Positions 1-11,060 of a stretch of DNA of 64,000 nucleotides are shown here, one piece after another. The translations under genes and the position numbers were made by a program. Under the pieces are notes generated by a model that searched no databases, was not told the origin of the DNA, and was given only the letters and a program-made list of their open reading frames with translations. This stretch comes from Doryteuthis pealeii (lineage: Eukaryota; Mollusca; Cephalopoda; Myopsida; Loliginidae): the NCBI GenBank assembly GCA_023376005.1, contig CM042157.1, positions 90,330,987 through 90,394,986 on the forward strand. The letters run 5' to 3'. How positions within the stretch are numbered: position 1 is the first letter of the stretch; each line of letters starts with the position of its first letter.

Positions 1-344
1 TTATTAATTATAACTGTACAAAATATAATAGTAAATTTTGAGATTATGAAATTCTGCTGTGCCAGGAATATACATTCAAGAAAGCTCATTAATTTTGCTT
101 GTATTAGAAGAGTGTTATTTCTTTTATCATAAGCATCTACTAAAGACAAATTCTATTTGCATGTGAAGATATTGTTATTTAGACTAACAAGGCTTTTATA
201 TTGTCTTTTGCTTCAGATGTTTGAACAAATGTACAAATTGAATAATTCTTTTAAAATATTTTACACTTTCCAGCAATAAGTGTTAATCAAATATAATATC
301 ATATTACCTATCATTTTTTTGACATTATGGATTAGGAAAATAAA

Positions 345-527
345 GATGCTTGTGGTGTAACAGTTATTGTCATAGGAAGTGAATGCGGCTAATTACATTT
401 CACATAGCACTGATACCCTTGGAAAAGGTATGAATCTAACTATTCTCCCTCCAGCTATGGGTAAATAGTAGGGCAGACTGGGCTCTTTAACCTTGGACAA
501 CTGGAGAATGAAAACTGAAGTCAAACT
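345..527 (+). mobile_element. SINE family 1, diverged copy
   Basis: The left end holds an A-box-like block (GTGGTGTAACAGTTA, 352-366), followed by the family body: a block around 'CATTTCACATAGCACTGAT', then 'CTCCCTCCAGCTATGGGTAA' and 'TAGTAGGGCAGACTGG'. The same blocks recur, in either orientation, near 1853, 6228, 10247, 23574, 31585, 33862 and 62460. The tRNA-like head plus a shared body marks a tRNA-derived SINE. The B box is eroded and the 3' part diverges after about 527. Confidence 0.65.
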
Positions 528-681
528 AATTGTAGACATGGAGAAATATGGGCTCCACTAGGCTATTCCTGCCCAAAACAAGCTACCTAACGACTAAACC
601 AGGTTACAGGACCAGGAAGTATTGCTAGAAAAATTGTTTAATCAAAATAAATCTTTTTTTGAGAAAAATTTTCTACTGATG

Positions 682-726
<45 letters not shown>
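682..726. repeat. (ATT)n microsatellite
   Basis: About 45 bp of uninterrupted ATT repeats. The poly-isoleucine reading frame across it is an artefact of the repeat. From here to about 1227 I see only unremarkable AT-rich sequence. Confidence 0.9.
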
Positions 727-1227
727 GCTCTATGCCAACTTTATTTGGCAGGTTACAAATCTCCCAATTTTGTTGAAAGACTTCTCTGTATTTGTGAAGT
801 GTCGACAGCTGTATCGATAGTGGGTGTGGCGGGAATGAAGATAAGTGAGAAAGCTTATAGCACCATATTTATTTAGTTGCTTTAGCAGACAACTTTATCA
901 GCTAACTGCTGTAAGATTGTTGCTGTCAACACCTGTCCTTAATATAGCTTTCCTGTCCTAAGAATGAAAGTTTAAGCCTCCAGCATAGGCCTCGCTCCAG
1001 CCCAGTCAGAATTTGTTGGCCAGATAAATGAGTTAAGATCATTCACAAAATATGATTAACTAAAGATCACAGCTGAGTGAATTACTGATTCTTTTCATCA
1101 TGTAGTTTGAGAAATAATTTATTCCCTATAAGTTAACTGTATCTTCTTAGATGAAATATCTTTTAGCATATTTAAAAAAAAAAAAAAAGTGACATGGAAT
1201 TTCTGGGGGTGGGTGGGGTGTTTTTTT

Positions 1228-1714
1228 GGTAATATATGTGGAAGTGCGTCCAGGTCTCCTGCCTCCGAAATTGCTATCCGGTGACTATTAAAATGACATC
1301 CCCAGCTATGTCGGTGTTACTTGAAAGAAAACAACCAACTTAGGGCGTTAAATGTATTTGCCATAATTCTTATTTATTTGTCGTAATTCTTGTTCATTTA
1401 TAGAAATTTGTCGTAATTCTTGTTCATTATAGAAATTTGTCGTAATTCTTGTTTATTTATCGTAATTTGTTGTAATTCTTGTTTAGATATGAAGATCGAT
1501 ATATAGTTTGGAATAGACTGAGATAGATAGATAAACAAAATAATATAGATAGATTTTTGTCGTAATTCTTGTTTATTTAAACTAAAAACAAGACATTAAA
1601 CAAACATGAATAAAAGAAAATCTGAGATGACATAGCTGGGGACGTTTATTTTAATAGTCACCGGGTAGCAATTTCTGAGGCAGGAGACCGGGACGCACTT
1701 CCTCATAAATTAAC
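1228..1714. mobile_element. Fold-back MITE family B, copy 1
   Basis: Two long inverted arms: the left begins GGTAATATATGTGGAAGTGC and the right ends with the complement (CGCACTTCCTCATAAATTA). Arms share 'CCCCAGCTATGT' / 'ACATAGCTGGGG' and 'GCAATTTCTGAGGCAGGAGA' with the better copy at 38187-38718. The centre holds short repeats of a 'GTCGTAATTCTTGTTTATTT' unit. No coding capacity. The flanks are too degenerate to call a target duplication. It is non-autonomous; the superfamily is inferred from the other copy. Confidence 0.8.
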
Positions 1715-1852
1715 GCTTTAAAAAAAATTTTTTTTTTTTTAATATACAGTAATAAATTCTAATGGAAAATTAGAATGGAAACTGACTTTATAGTATGAAT
1801 ATCCTAAGTGTAATTTATGTGTTGATGTAATATATACTACAAATCCTGGATG

Positions 1853-2072
1853 TGGTAATTGCATTTCACTTAGCTCTAATACTTTTGGAAAGGTATGAAT
1901 CCTACTCTCCCTCCAGCTATGGATAAATAGTAGGGCAGACTGGACTCTTTAACCTTGGTTAGGTAACCGGTCTAGGAGAAGGAAAACTCTGAATTCAAAC
2001 CTGTTGAACTCCGCTTAAGAAATTGACTTTGTGTCACATCCTGCTCATGCGGAGGGGTTGTTAAATAATATA
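1853..2072 (+). mobile_element. SINE family 1, 5'-truncated copy
   Basis: It begins inside the body ('GCATTTCACTTAGCTCTAAT') and carries the full 3' half: 'GTCTAGGAGAAGGAAAACTC', 'CTCCGCTTAAGAAATTGAC' and the terminal 'CATCCTGCTCATGCGGAGGG', ending in an AT-rich tail. The tRNA-like head is missing, as expected for 5' truncation during target-primed insertion. Confidence 0.75.
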
Positions 2073-2558
2073 CTACTCTAAGAAGTTTTTTTTAATAAAA
2101 ACCCTCTACCCTTTCCCCAACATGATGATCAACATAAGAGCCTTCAGAGTAAGCTCTGTGCATTGTTAACATTTAATAGATATACAAGGAAAAATAAAAG
2201 GAGGTTATCCATTAAAGTATGGAAGTATTTAGGACAGCCAAATCATATAATGGATTATAGAATTTAGCTTGTGTATACTTTATACTGTAATTATTTGTGT
2301 ACAAGATAAACTATTTTTCATATTATACACAAGACCTATACAATTAACTTTTTTTCCGGCCATATGCCTCACCCTATTCAGGACAGGACGAGTGAAAGTA
2401 AGTTATATCTAATGTGTTTTATGCCATTACAGAGAAATATCCACTGGAATGTGTTTATGATTTTGTGAGCTTATTTCAGCCACAAGCATGTTGTATTTTC
2501 GTGTGAACATGTTCATGTGTTTGCTCTAAATACTGTGTAAATTATGTGTTTTAAGACC

Positions 2559-2907
2559 TAATATAAACTATATAAGATAGTATAGTATGAATTATAATAT
2601 AAACTATATAAGGAATTATAATATAAACTATATAAGTATGAATTATAATATAAACTATATAAGATAGTATGAATTATAATATAAACTATATAAGATAGTA
2701 TGAATTATAATATAAACTATATAAGATAGTATGAATTATAAACTATATAAGATAGTATGAATATAATATAAACTATATAAGATAGAAGTATGAATTATAA
2801 TATAAACTATATAAGATAGTATGAATTATAATATAAACTATATAAGATAGTATGAATTATAATATAAACTATATAGATAGTATGAATTATAATATAAACT
2901 ATATAAG
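2559..2907. repeat. 31-bp minisatellite
   Basis: About eleven to twelve imperfect copies of a unit reading roughly 'TATGAATTATAATATAAACT' followed by 'ATATAAGATAG'. Some units are shortened, for example near 2735 and 2760. It is almost pure A/T plus a few G and C. From 2910 to 3230 I see only ordinary AT-rich sequence. Confidence 0.9.
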
Positions 2908-3234
2908 TTAAATCAATAAAAAAGCATAGCAGAAAAATCTTTTTATTTCTTTAAAATAAAAGTTGGATTTTTGAATAGCCCATTGGTACGAGCTGCATCA
3001 AAAAAAAAATTTAATCATTAAATAATAATCTAGAAGTTATTTTATAATTATTACATCAAATTAAAGATCTATTTATGATCCATTCAATGATAAATTTGAG
3101 TGTAATTCAATGTCTTCCTGTAAACTTATAAGCATTTTACTGCAGAAAATATGCCTCAAAACTGGAATTTCAATGTTTTTGGCTGTGAATGTTTATTGCT
3201 AATAAAAATATGAGTAAATGCTAAATTTAGTTTA

Positions 3235-3527
3235 TGTTGAAGTGAGTTAGCATACTGTTGGTTTGAGCAACAAGCTAAGCACAACTGAACCAGTGCCAAG
3301 ACAACTGGTACTTATGGGAATCCAGAATAATCCACTCATGCATTTGGATGATTCCATTTCTAGAGTCCTGATTGGCTGCTTGGTTTCTATGATGTTATGA
3401 GGCTTCATAAATAACCTGGCATTTTGCAGTAGTATTTGTAGCAAAACAGATTCATATTAAGTTACGGTTGCTTGCTGCCTTGTTTTACCAATTCAACGGT
3501 AATTGGAACTAGCATGATTATTCTACA
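3235..3527 (+). mobile_element. Solo LTR-like element, copy 1
   Basis: This 293-bp segment starts TGTTGAA and ends TTCTACA, so it has the TG...CA ends of an LTR and short imperfect terminal inverted repeats. It is flanked by GTTTA at 3230-3234 and 3528-3532, a perfect 5-bp duplication typical of retrovirus-like integrases. A second copy lies reversed at 6378-6676. It contains an inverted CCAAT box (GATTGGCTGC, near 3371), consistent with an LTR promoter. No internal gag-pol sequence is next to it, so it is read as a solo LTR. Confidence 0.7.
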
Positions 3528-3927
3528 GTTTAAATTTAGCTGCTACAAAATCTAAAAAGTTAGTGCATTATTCAGAGGATTTTTTTTTTCCTGAATTTCA
3601 TAGTCCAAATTTAGAGGTGTATGTTATAGATGAATGTGTGTTATACAATTATGATAATTATCTGTACGAGTTGATAATTTCCTATTCGTAAAGCGTGGAT
3701 AAAATTTTCTGTTTTATCAAAAGCATAACAAATGATTAGCACTATTCTAATTATATTCACTGTTCTTGTCACTACACACTGGATTATTTCCTTACACTTG
3801 AACTTAATTAAGCTTATGATTCATCTAAAAACAGTAAGTTAAGCTCCATTGCCCCTCTATAAATTCCTTGTTTTTCTTGTATGAATGATTAAACACCTTT
3901 TTATTGATGCTATTTTGTGGCTGTATT

Positions 3928-4048
3928 GACCAGCTGAAAAAGAAAAGTTGGTTTATAGATTAAATTATCAGCTGCATTTTTGACTTAAATAGGCAATGTC
4001 AATATTGCCTGTTTGTTGAATTTTTTAATGTAACTAAAACATTATCTT
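3928..4048. repeat. Left copy of a 121-bp direct repeat flanking family C element
   Basis: This segment is repeated at 4657-4777 with only two differences, both transitions (near positions 19 and 99). The two copies exactly bracket the family C element at 4049-4656. The simplest reading is a target-site duplication, although it is unusually long for a LINE/SINE-type insertion. Confidence 0.85.
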
Positions 4049-4656
4049 CCACCCTGTCGGCTGGTGTGTTAGAATGCACCGACTGCACCTCTGCAGAGGG
4101 GTAAGACTCCCCCCAATGGGGCCACCTGTTGGCCATGGGTGGCGACCCGTGATGCTTAAGGATAGAGCCCAGGTGGATGAGCAGTTCATGACATGCAATA
4201 CTCCACTTTGGCCCTATCTTGGGCTAGACGGGCGGTCGGAGAGGCCCCTTCCGATCAATTGGCTGGTCACATCAAGCCCTAGCACTTATTTGATTTTCCC
4301 AACCCTATTGCCCTTATGACAAGCCCCAACCCCTTTTCATCATATGGGTGCTAGAAGGCGGTGGCTGCGGGTCTACATGTCCTGGGAATGACATTAAACT
4401 CTATCTGATGGTGAGGTTCCAGTTTTGGAGTTTTGGGGAATGTGGATCACCCCTTCATCACCATTGCTCCCTGGTCCACTCTGACCCGGAGTGGTAGTAC
4501 CTGTTAGGGTCCCATCTATGGGTTAAATAGAAAAATGTATTCATAAAAAAAATTGTATTATCCATTAAGAATTGATTTATTTCAAAACTTTATCGGCATT
4601 AAATGACCCACTGAGGTTGATATGCCACAAAACAAAACAAACAAACAAAACAAACA
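4049..4656 (+). mobile_element. Family C non-LTR retroelement, copy 1
   Basis: A 608-bp block, GC-richer than its surroundings, about 90% or more alike by eye to 16876-17468 and sharing its 3' part with 61070-61323. It ends in an (ACAAA)n-type tail. One copy is 5' truncated and all have direct flanking repeats, so it moves like a LINE or SINE. No reverse transcriptase frame is visible. The 3' tail block 'GCATTAAATGACCCACTGAG' + 'GTTGATATGCC' is shared with the tRNA-headed SINE at 56790-57013. It could be a LINE 3' region or a long SINE; I do not recognise the family. Confidence 0.75.
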
Positions 4657-4777
4657 GACCAGCTGAAAAAGAAAGGTTGGTTTATAGATTAAATTATCAG
4701 CTGCATTTTTGACTTAAATAGGCAATGTCAATATTGCCTGTTTGTTGAATTTTTCAATGTAACTAAAACATTATCTT
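4657..4777. repeat. Right copy of the 121-bp direct repeat
   Basis: Matches 3928-4048 at 119 of 121 positions and directly follows the A-rich tail of the family C element. From about 4780 to 5290 I see only AT-rich sequence without recognised features. Confidence 0.85.
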
Positions 4778-5298
4778 GTATTCAACAGGCAACATGAATA
4801 ACCCATTTTCCTTTTAAATTTCCTGTGATTAAATATTCAGTATTATGAAGTATTGGGAAAGAGGGAGACTATTAAACAATGAAGGTTCTTCTTATTGATC
4901 ATGATGTTGGGAAAGGATAGAGGTTTTTATATTAACTTTGTTACGTCTTTAGTTGAGAACAAAGTTAATTGGCATTTTGCCTAAAAGTGATCAATGAACA
5001 AAATGAAATCTTGTGATAATGAAGCAACACTTTTTATAAAAAATAACCTTATACTTTAAATATCAAACTTCTACAAATTCCAAAATATTTAACTGGCTGT
5101 CACTTATAGTAAGATTAATACTAATTTTTAAAGTAAGTAAATCAGGATAAAACGTTTGATTGTGATTTTTAAAAACTTTTTAATGGTACGGGCATATAAA
5201 GTTAATATGAATTCATACAAACTCATTGTAGAATAACTCTGACATGTATATTGGATTGTGTCATGTATTCACCCAGTATCACTTTCGTACTTACTGTG

Positions 5299-5400
5299 AT
5301 CAGGTATAATGGTTACCAAATGATTCTGGCAGAGACTTACTAGTGAGTTTGATTCTTACTGGGTGCCCCAAACTTCTAACCTTGTGCCACATTTAAGCTA
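5299..5400 (+). mobile_element. Old tRNA-headed SINE fragment
   Basis: It has an A-box-like block (AGGTATAATGGTTA, about 5301-5314), a B-box-like block (GAGTTTGATTCTT, about 5346-5358) and then 'ACTTCTAACCTTGTGCCA'. The last block resembles the reversed heads at 47157-47375 ('TAGCCTTGTGCTAAAATAAG' on the minus strand). Family membership is tentative. Confidence 0.45.
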
Positions 5401-5763
5401 AGCTTAGTAAATATCTGTGATTAGTTTTGACATTTTACTGTTTTTTTCCTTTGCAGTTCAAAATCTTATCAGTTTCATTTTGTGATAGACCTTATCATTC
5501 ATCCTAGCAGTTCAAAACTTTAATTAAACTAAAACTGTTTTGCAAAACTATATTTCAAAGGAGTTAAAAAAAAAATAGATAAAATAAAAAGAAATGGACA
5601 TAAGTATTTAATGTTAATAGTATTTTGAAAATATTAGAAAAACTATCAATTTAAATATCCTCAAAGCCATCAATGTTTGAGTTATCAGATATTTAGGAGA
5701 AAAGCTCAAATTGATGATTAAAAAAAATAGTTTGTTGACTACTGAAATGTTTTTGTCTAATTC

Positions 5764-5860
5764 ACTAGGAGACTTGCTGTCACTCAGACTTCAGTGAAAA
5801 AAAAACCCATTAAGGACAGGTGTGAAAAACTCTCAAAAGGAGTAAAATAATTAAAATTTT
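5764..5860 (+). pseudogene. RTE-like LINE 3' end fragment
   Basis: The segment 'GAGACTTGCTGTCACTCAGA' and the later 'GGTGTGAAAAACTC' match, in the opposite orientation, the 3' coding end of the LINE relic at 53235-53705. The wording resembles the C-terminal end of RTE-type ORF proteins followed by a short AT-rich tail. It is a short 5'-truncated remnant with no open frame. From 5860 to 6225 nothing is recognised. Confidence 0.55.
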
Positions 5861-6227
5861 ACAGTTGATTTGCCTCAATATATTTCTTGGTGATAGAAGT
5901 GTTGTATCTCCTATCATCAAAGTGTAACTAGAGGATATTTTATTAATAATGTCCCCAAAGGTCATGGGTAGTGATGCGGGAAATTTCATTTTTAAATATT
6001 TTGAAATAAATAAGGTGCCAATTTTTTGGTAAAAATTGTTAGATGTACTGTGTATTTATGGTTGCTGCTTTCACCATCATATGAGTGTGGAACTAATCTA
6101 CCAAAGATAAATGGTCCTACTATATATACACCTGTATGAATATTATCAAAGTAAAAGAGTATAACATTTTAAATTGTAAAACAGAAATAGGTATTGTGGA
6201 ACACAAAGGTATTATTTACCCAACCCC

Positions 6228-6716
6228 TCTGCCATAAGGCTAATTTTTATGCAGAGTTTAGCATGTTTGAATTCAGCATTTTCCTTCTCCTAGACCAGTG
6301 GCCATACCAAGGTTAAAGAGCCCAGTCTGTCCTACTATTTACCTGTAGCTGAAGAGAGAGAATAGTTTGATGCATACTGAAGAATAATCAAAGTTCCAAT
6401 TACCGTCGAATTGGGAAGACATGGCAACAAAAGGTTGTAACCCAATACAAACCCGAATAGTCGCAAAGTCTACTGCAGAATGACAGGGTATTTATAAAAC
6501 TACACAATATCATTCAAATCAAGCAGCCAATCAGAACTCAAGGAATGAAATCCCCCAAATTCATGAATGGATCATTCTTGATTTCTATATATATACCAAC
6601 TGTCTTGGACACTGCTTCAGTTATACTTAGCTAACTGCTGTTATTCAAACCAACAGTAGACTAACTGACTTCAATACATACCTTTCCCAAAGGTGTTAGT
6701 GCTATGTGGAACATGA
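6228..6716 (-). mobile_element. SINE family 1 copy split by an LTR
   Basis: The minus-strand SINE runs from its 3' half at 6228-6377 ('CCTTCTCCTAGACCAGTGGC' on the plus strand) and resumes at 6677-6716 ('CATACCTTTCCCAAAGGTGT'). The two parts abut in the family consensus. The interrupting 299 bp is the solo LTR at 6378-6676, so the SINE is older than the LTR. Confidence 0.75.
6378..6676 (-). mobile_element. Solo LTR-like element, copy 2, inserted in a SINE
   Basis: A reversed homologue of 3235-3527, sharing for example 'TCCAATTACCGTCGAATTGG' (6394-6413) and 'CAGCCAATCAGAACTCA' (6523-6539). It is flanked by CATAC at 6373-6377 and 6677-6681, a perfect 5-bp duplication. The two copies differ throughout, so they are not recent. 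Confidence 0.72.
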
Positions 6717-7121
6717 AAGTAAGCAAACAGAGATATCCCAATTTTGTAAAGGGTATCATTTATTTTTAATGTAAAAAAACATTTCTCAAATAGGGAGATT
6801 TAGTATTTTTCCTATTTTTCTTTCTACATAGAAAGAATTTTACTCTTAAATCAACAAAGGTATTTATTTTCTTTTAAAAAAAAAAAAAAAAAAAAAATTG
6901 ACAAACCAATGTGAAAGTGCATACATATTTATTAACATTTTCCTGAATATTTTTACTTTTTCTTATTCATTTTTTTCCCTCCAAACATTTCTTTTATAAT
7001 TTTCATATATTTTGATATTTCATGAATACTCTGGTACTTTGAAATTTTTCAGACTTTGCATTCAAAATATATTCTTTTTTTTTTCTTTTTTTAAAATTGT
7101 TTTTCATTTCAAATCGAATTT

Positions 7122-7285
7122 CAGTGCTTTAATCCATAAAGGGGTCAGTGCTTTAATCCATAAAGGGGTCAGTGATTTAATCCATAAAGGGGTCAGTGAT
7201 TTAATCCATAAAGGGGTCAGTGCTTTAATCCATAAAGGGGTCAGTGATTTAATCCATAAAGGGGTCAGTGATTTAATCCATAAAT
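7122..7285. repeat. 24-bp minisatellite
   Basis: Seven copies of a 24-bp unit ('AGTGCTTTAATCCATAAAGG' + 'GGTC'), with a C/A variation ('GTGCTT' or 'GTGATT'). Because 24 is a multiple of three, an 8-residue peptide repeat appears in one frame. No homology or start context supports a protein. Confidence 0.9.
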
Positions 7286-7559
7286 ATAAACTCTACACTT
7301 TGTTCTGTTTCATCCATGGAAAAGTTCATTATTGGGTTCATTTATCATTTTTGACATTTGCTACTTTTTTTAATACCTGCTGCTCTCGGATCAATGAAAA
7401 AACTTTTGCATCTTTTTTTTTAACCTTTGAATATAAAGGTGAAAGACCCTGTGATATTCTAGGTTTCTTTTAATATACACACTCATTAACCTAAATTAAA
7501 CTGGTGTATTTAAACTGCTAGATATAAGTTCAAGTTTATTAGTGAAAGAAATTATAATG

Positions 7560-7561
<2 letters not shown>

Positions 7562-7606
<45 letters not shown>
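7562..7606. repeat. (AT)n microsatellite
   Basis: About 45 bp of TA repeats. No gene is recognised between 7300 and 7830. Confidence 0.9.
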
Positions 7607-7607
<1 letters not shown>

Positions 7608-7834
7608 TATCAGTAGATCAATACTACTTCATGAAATCAGAGTTGAACTTGCATACTAGTCAATTAAGTAGAAGCCAACTGAATTGTATGCACATGGATT
7701 CCTAGCAGAATGCTCATTTCTTTGTAAGTCAAGAATTCTGATAGTGATTATATAAGTTGTAAGTAATAGCTTAAAAAGATGTGTGTGAATGGGGATAACA
7801 AAGTTTTATATTAAAGTTATAAATGACTTTTGAC

Positions 7835-7936
7835 AATTAGTATTATCTGCGTTATTCAGAATATTGTCCTCATTTTCATTGTTATCTGTACAACATTTCG
7901 GACGATGTGCCTTCTGGCCTTCTTCAGGTATTTCTT
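7835..7936 (-). mobile_element. Family E single arm
   Basis: About 100 bp matching the left arm of the fold-back at 55566-55914, from 'TTAGTATTATCTGCGTTATT' to 'GCCTTCTTCAGGTATTTCTT'. The internal tandem repeat seen in the other two copies is absent. On the minus strand it reads CTGAAGAAGG...CCGAAA, like the other family members. The sequence from about 7940 to 8900 is AT-rich with a T/A-run cluster near 8300-8370 and nothing else recognised. Confidence 0.75.
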
Positions 7937-8903
7937 CATTATTTCCATAAGCTGAATTTTTTTTTTTTTAAATCATTAATGTTTCTCCTTTTGAATGGTT
8001 AAAAAAATTTTAAGATAATATTAACCTTCATTCAAGTTTCATTGTGTTAAATAGACAATTTTAAATTCAGTTTTTGTAATTGCTAATAACTAAACATTAA
8101 CTTATTTGTAGGTAGAATATTTGCATATTAATTCAAATTTCATTATTTTATGAATAGTTTCTTTAAAGAAAAGTTGAGTTTCGCTGATTAAAAATGGATA
8201 TATCTTATTCTAAGAAATATGAAAGTATTCGTAAGAAATATTGATAAAAAGGTTTTTATTTTTATTTTTTGCATTTAAAAAGATACACTTATGTTGAAAA
8301 GTTGATATTTTATTTTATTTTATTTTTATTTATTTATTTTTTTTTTTTGTTCTCAAAAAAAAAAAAAAACAGTTTGTACAAAATTACAAAACAATCACAT
8401 TCAATGTTGACTTATTAGTAGAAATAGAGCGGACATTTTGAATGACTGTTGATACAGACAGCTGGCAAGCTCCTGCTGCTGGTTTATAAGTAGGTACAAC
8501 TATACGATAGTTTCTGAAAATCATTTGATTTTTGTTTGATTAATTAATTATATCCCTTAATCAGTAAAAATCAATAACCAAATTTGGTGTGTTTCTTAGT
8601 TAGAAGGGTATTAATCTGTATGCAAGATTTTGAATCTGAGTGACTCCTCTTTTCTGAGTTATAGGTTGACATGTACATACCAAAAACTTTCCTTTATATA
8701 TATATAGATATAATGAACGTTTATATTAGTTTAAAATGAGAATGGAATTAGTAAAATCTTGAAACAAAAAGGAGTATACAAGTTTTTGAATTGTTTTATT
8801 AACAACTCACTGACATAGATTGGAATGATTTTGACATAGACATTTTATATCTGTACTGACACACACACATATATACACAATCTTGGTTCGAAAATTACAT
8901 AGG

Positions 8904-9010
8904 TGAGAAACTGTCAGTTACCAAGCACCTTTGATTTCATGTCCATGCTACCTTAACTTAGATATACATACTCTATCTATGACATTGAGCACTCTTTGCT
9001 TATAAATATA
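8904..9010 (+). repeat. Dispersed repeat L
   Basis: Similar to 25529-25632: both hold 'AACTGTC(A/G)GTTACCAAG', an 'AACTTAGATATA' block and 'CTTATAAATAT'. In the second copy it follows a LINE coding relic directly, so it may be untranslated or decayed LINE sequence. Identity unknown. Confidence 0.5.
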
Positions 9011-9422
9011 TTATCAATATTAATACGCGCCCATATGTATGGATGTACATCTTGTCAAAATTTATTAAAGGTATTGTACCATAAAAATAAATACTTCAAG
9101 AATGCAAATTATAAATATATGATTATTACATTTCTATGTGACTAAAAATGTACTGATATATTGGTTATGATTTATGCCCCAATAAGTAACAATCAAGATT
9201 AGGCAGCGTTGCACGGATACCTAAACCTTTCAAAATCATTAAACTTCATTAAGTAATTTTGTCAGATCCAAATTTAACATAACAGGCTATTATGAACTAA
9301 ATAATACATAACTGAATAATAGAAAGTGGGCAAAAGGACGGACTTATTTGCATCGATTATCATACTTGTGTAAGATAAAATTCAGATGTAACTATGTAGG
9401 GTATAAATATATTGTCATAAAG

Positions 9423-9592
9423 TAGCACAGGGATCTGTGCGGTAAAGTAAGGAGCTGATGGTAGGTGTGGCGCTCCACCTCAGATGCTAAAACAATCTCC
9501 TTGGTCTAGCGCTATTGAAAAAGGGGATAGACTCCCTCGTTGACTGGCTGATACCGACTTTAGGCCGCCCCGTCGACTTTACTTTTTTACTT
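9423..9592 (+). mobile_element. SINE family 2, 5'-truncated copy
   Basis: It carries the family 2 body ('AGCACAGGGATCTGTGCGGT', 'CAATCTCCTTGGTCTAGCGC', 'GATAGACTCCCTCGTTGACT', 'GGCTGATACCGACTTTAGGC') but lacks the tRNA-like head seen at 23648 and 25895. It ends in T-rich sequence. From 9600 to 10230 nothing else is recognised. Confidence 0.8.
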
Positions 9593-10246
9593 TTACATTA
9601 TAAATACTAGCAAAATAAAAAAAACGCCCTCCGGCCGATGTAAAAATTAATTTTTGAAAGATATTGCTTGAGGAGGTGGAAGTTAAAAATTAAATGTCGA
9701 AGAGTTTGAACCATAAATCATCAAATTTATTAAAGGAGTAAAAAAAATAAAACAATCTGAAATCGAAACTATGTTCTATTAACTTTGAATATCTATTAAA
9801 ATAAAACAAACTATATATAAATATATGATACTGGGGATGGATCTATTAAAACTTGTTTTAAAAAACAATAAGGACTGTCTAATGTTGCATGCTCAAATTT
9901 TGAGTGTATTTATTCTATGTTATGACGATTTAGGGTATAGTGACATAAGCAGTGACATAGTTTTTGTTACAGACAAAAACCAGAAGCGAATCTCCATTAT
10001 TAATAGATTTGCTTATATCAATGCCTATGTGATGATTGACTGATTGATTGGCAGTCCCTTAAGGCTGAGGATGATGGTCTTCTAGTCTCAATCCTGTCCA
10101 TGGCTGATTATGCTGATCTTAGCTCTGAAACTTTTGGCTGCAGTGTTGTTCCTCAATGCTGCTGTCTTTGCTTCTTCAATATTTGTCACTTTTCCTCCAG
10201 CTCTACAGTTCATTTGCATTCAAAAGTGTTGATTATTTGTGATATA

Positions 10247-10542
10247 TATATTTACCAACCCCTCCACACGAGCAGGATGCGACACAAGGTCAATTTCTTA
10301 AGCGGAGTTTAACAGGTTTAAATTCAGAGTTTTCCTTCTCCTAGACTGGTTACCTAGCCAAGGTTAAAGACTCCAGTCTACCCTGCTATTTGCCCATAGC
10401 TGGAGGGAGAACTGGATTCATACCTTTCCCAAGGGTATTAGCGATATGTGAAATGCAAACAGCTTTGTCCAGGAATTGAACTCGGTCGACAAGTCCATTT
10501 CCTTCGACTTTAACCATTAGACCACATGCCTCCATTATTATT
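10247..10542 (-). mobile_element. SINE family 1, full-length copy
   Basis: On the minus strand it starts with an A-box-like GTGGTCTAATGGTTA and a B-box-like GAGTTCAATTCC, then the whole body to 'CGCATCCTGCTCGTGTGGAG'. It is flanked by a 15-bp direct repeat, ATTATTTGTGATATA, at 10232-10246 and 10543-10557. Head, body, AT-rich tail and long target duplication are the hallmarks of a tRNA-derived SINE mobilised by a LINE. An internal RNA polymerase III promoter is inferred from the boxes. Confidence 0.88.
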
Positions 10543-10814
10543 ATTATTTGTGATATAAGGTGTGCTACAATTCGCCACCTAAATTTATAGACTAGCCGAG
10601 GTAATGTGGTTTATTCCTCTGGCCAATCAACAGCTATAATGCGTGGCTTATTCACTACTTAAACACTGATTCTTTCACAGTATACTAGCAACCATTGACA
10701 AAGGAACTTACAATACTGAGGATTCTTTACCAGAGGATTACCAAAGATTTCTGCTGGTCAAGCACTCTTGCTTGAAGGCCTAGAGGATGGCCCATAAAAA
10801 CTTAACAAAAAATA

Positions 10815-11060
10815 CTAGTGCCATTGCTGATAGTGGTTGTCCAGTGTATTCTGTCTTTCACTGATGTCTCCCAAGTTTTGATGTTGATTTTGCATTTCTT
10901 GGTATTTGCTTTCAAGATGACTTTAAAACGATTCTTGGAACACATCTAGTTCATTTTCCTTCTCTTAGTTGGGAGTAAAAGATCTGTTTGGGGAGACGGT
11001 CATCAGACATTCATACCAAGTGACCGCTCCATCTCAATTGGTTTTTCATAATAGGTGGGT
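10815..11060 (-). pseudogene. LINE ORF2 C-terminal relic
   Basis: Translating the minus strand gives, with one stop, 'LRWSGHLV*MSDDRLPKQIF', then 'YSQLREGK*TRC' and a lysine-rich stretch. This matches the 'LRWAGHV.RM.D.RLPKQLLY..L..GKR..GRP' signature seen in the C-terminal part of many non-LTR retrotransposon ORF2 proteins. It has stops and frameshifts and is not functional. The adjoining 11060-11340 is GC-richer and probably also element-derived, but I could not place it. No gene is visible at 10560-10815. Confidence 0.65.

Noticed and set aside
622..876. Membrane protein with a poly-Ile segment
   Set aside because: The hydrophobic run is the (ATT)n microsatellite.
3247..3444. 65-residue minus-strand protein
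   Set aside because: Lies wholly inside the solo LTR and is not preserved in the second copy.
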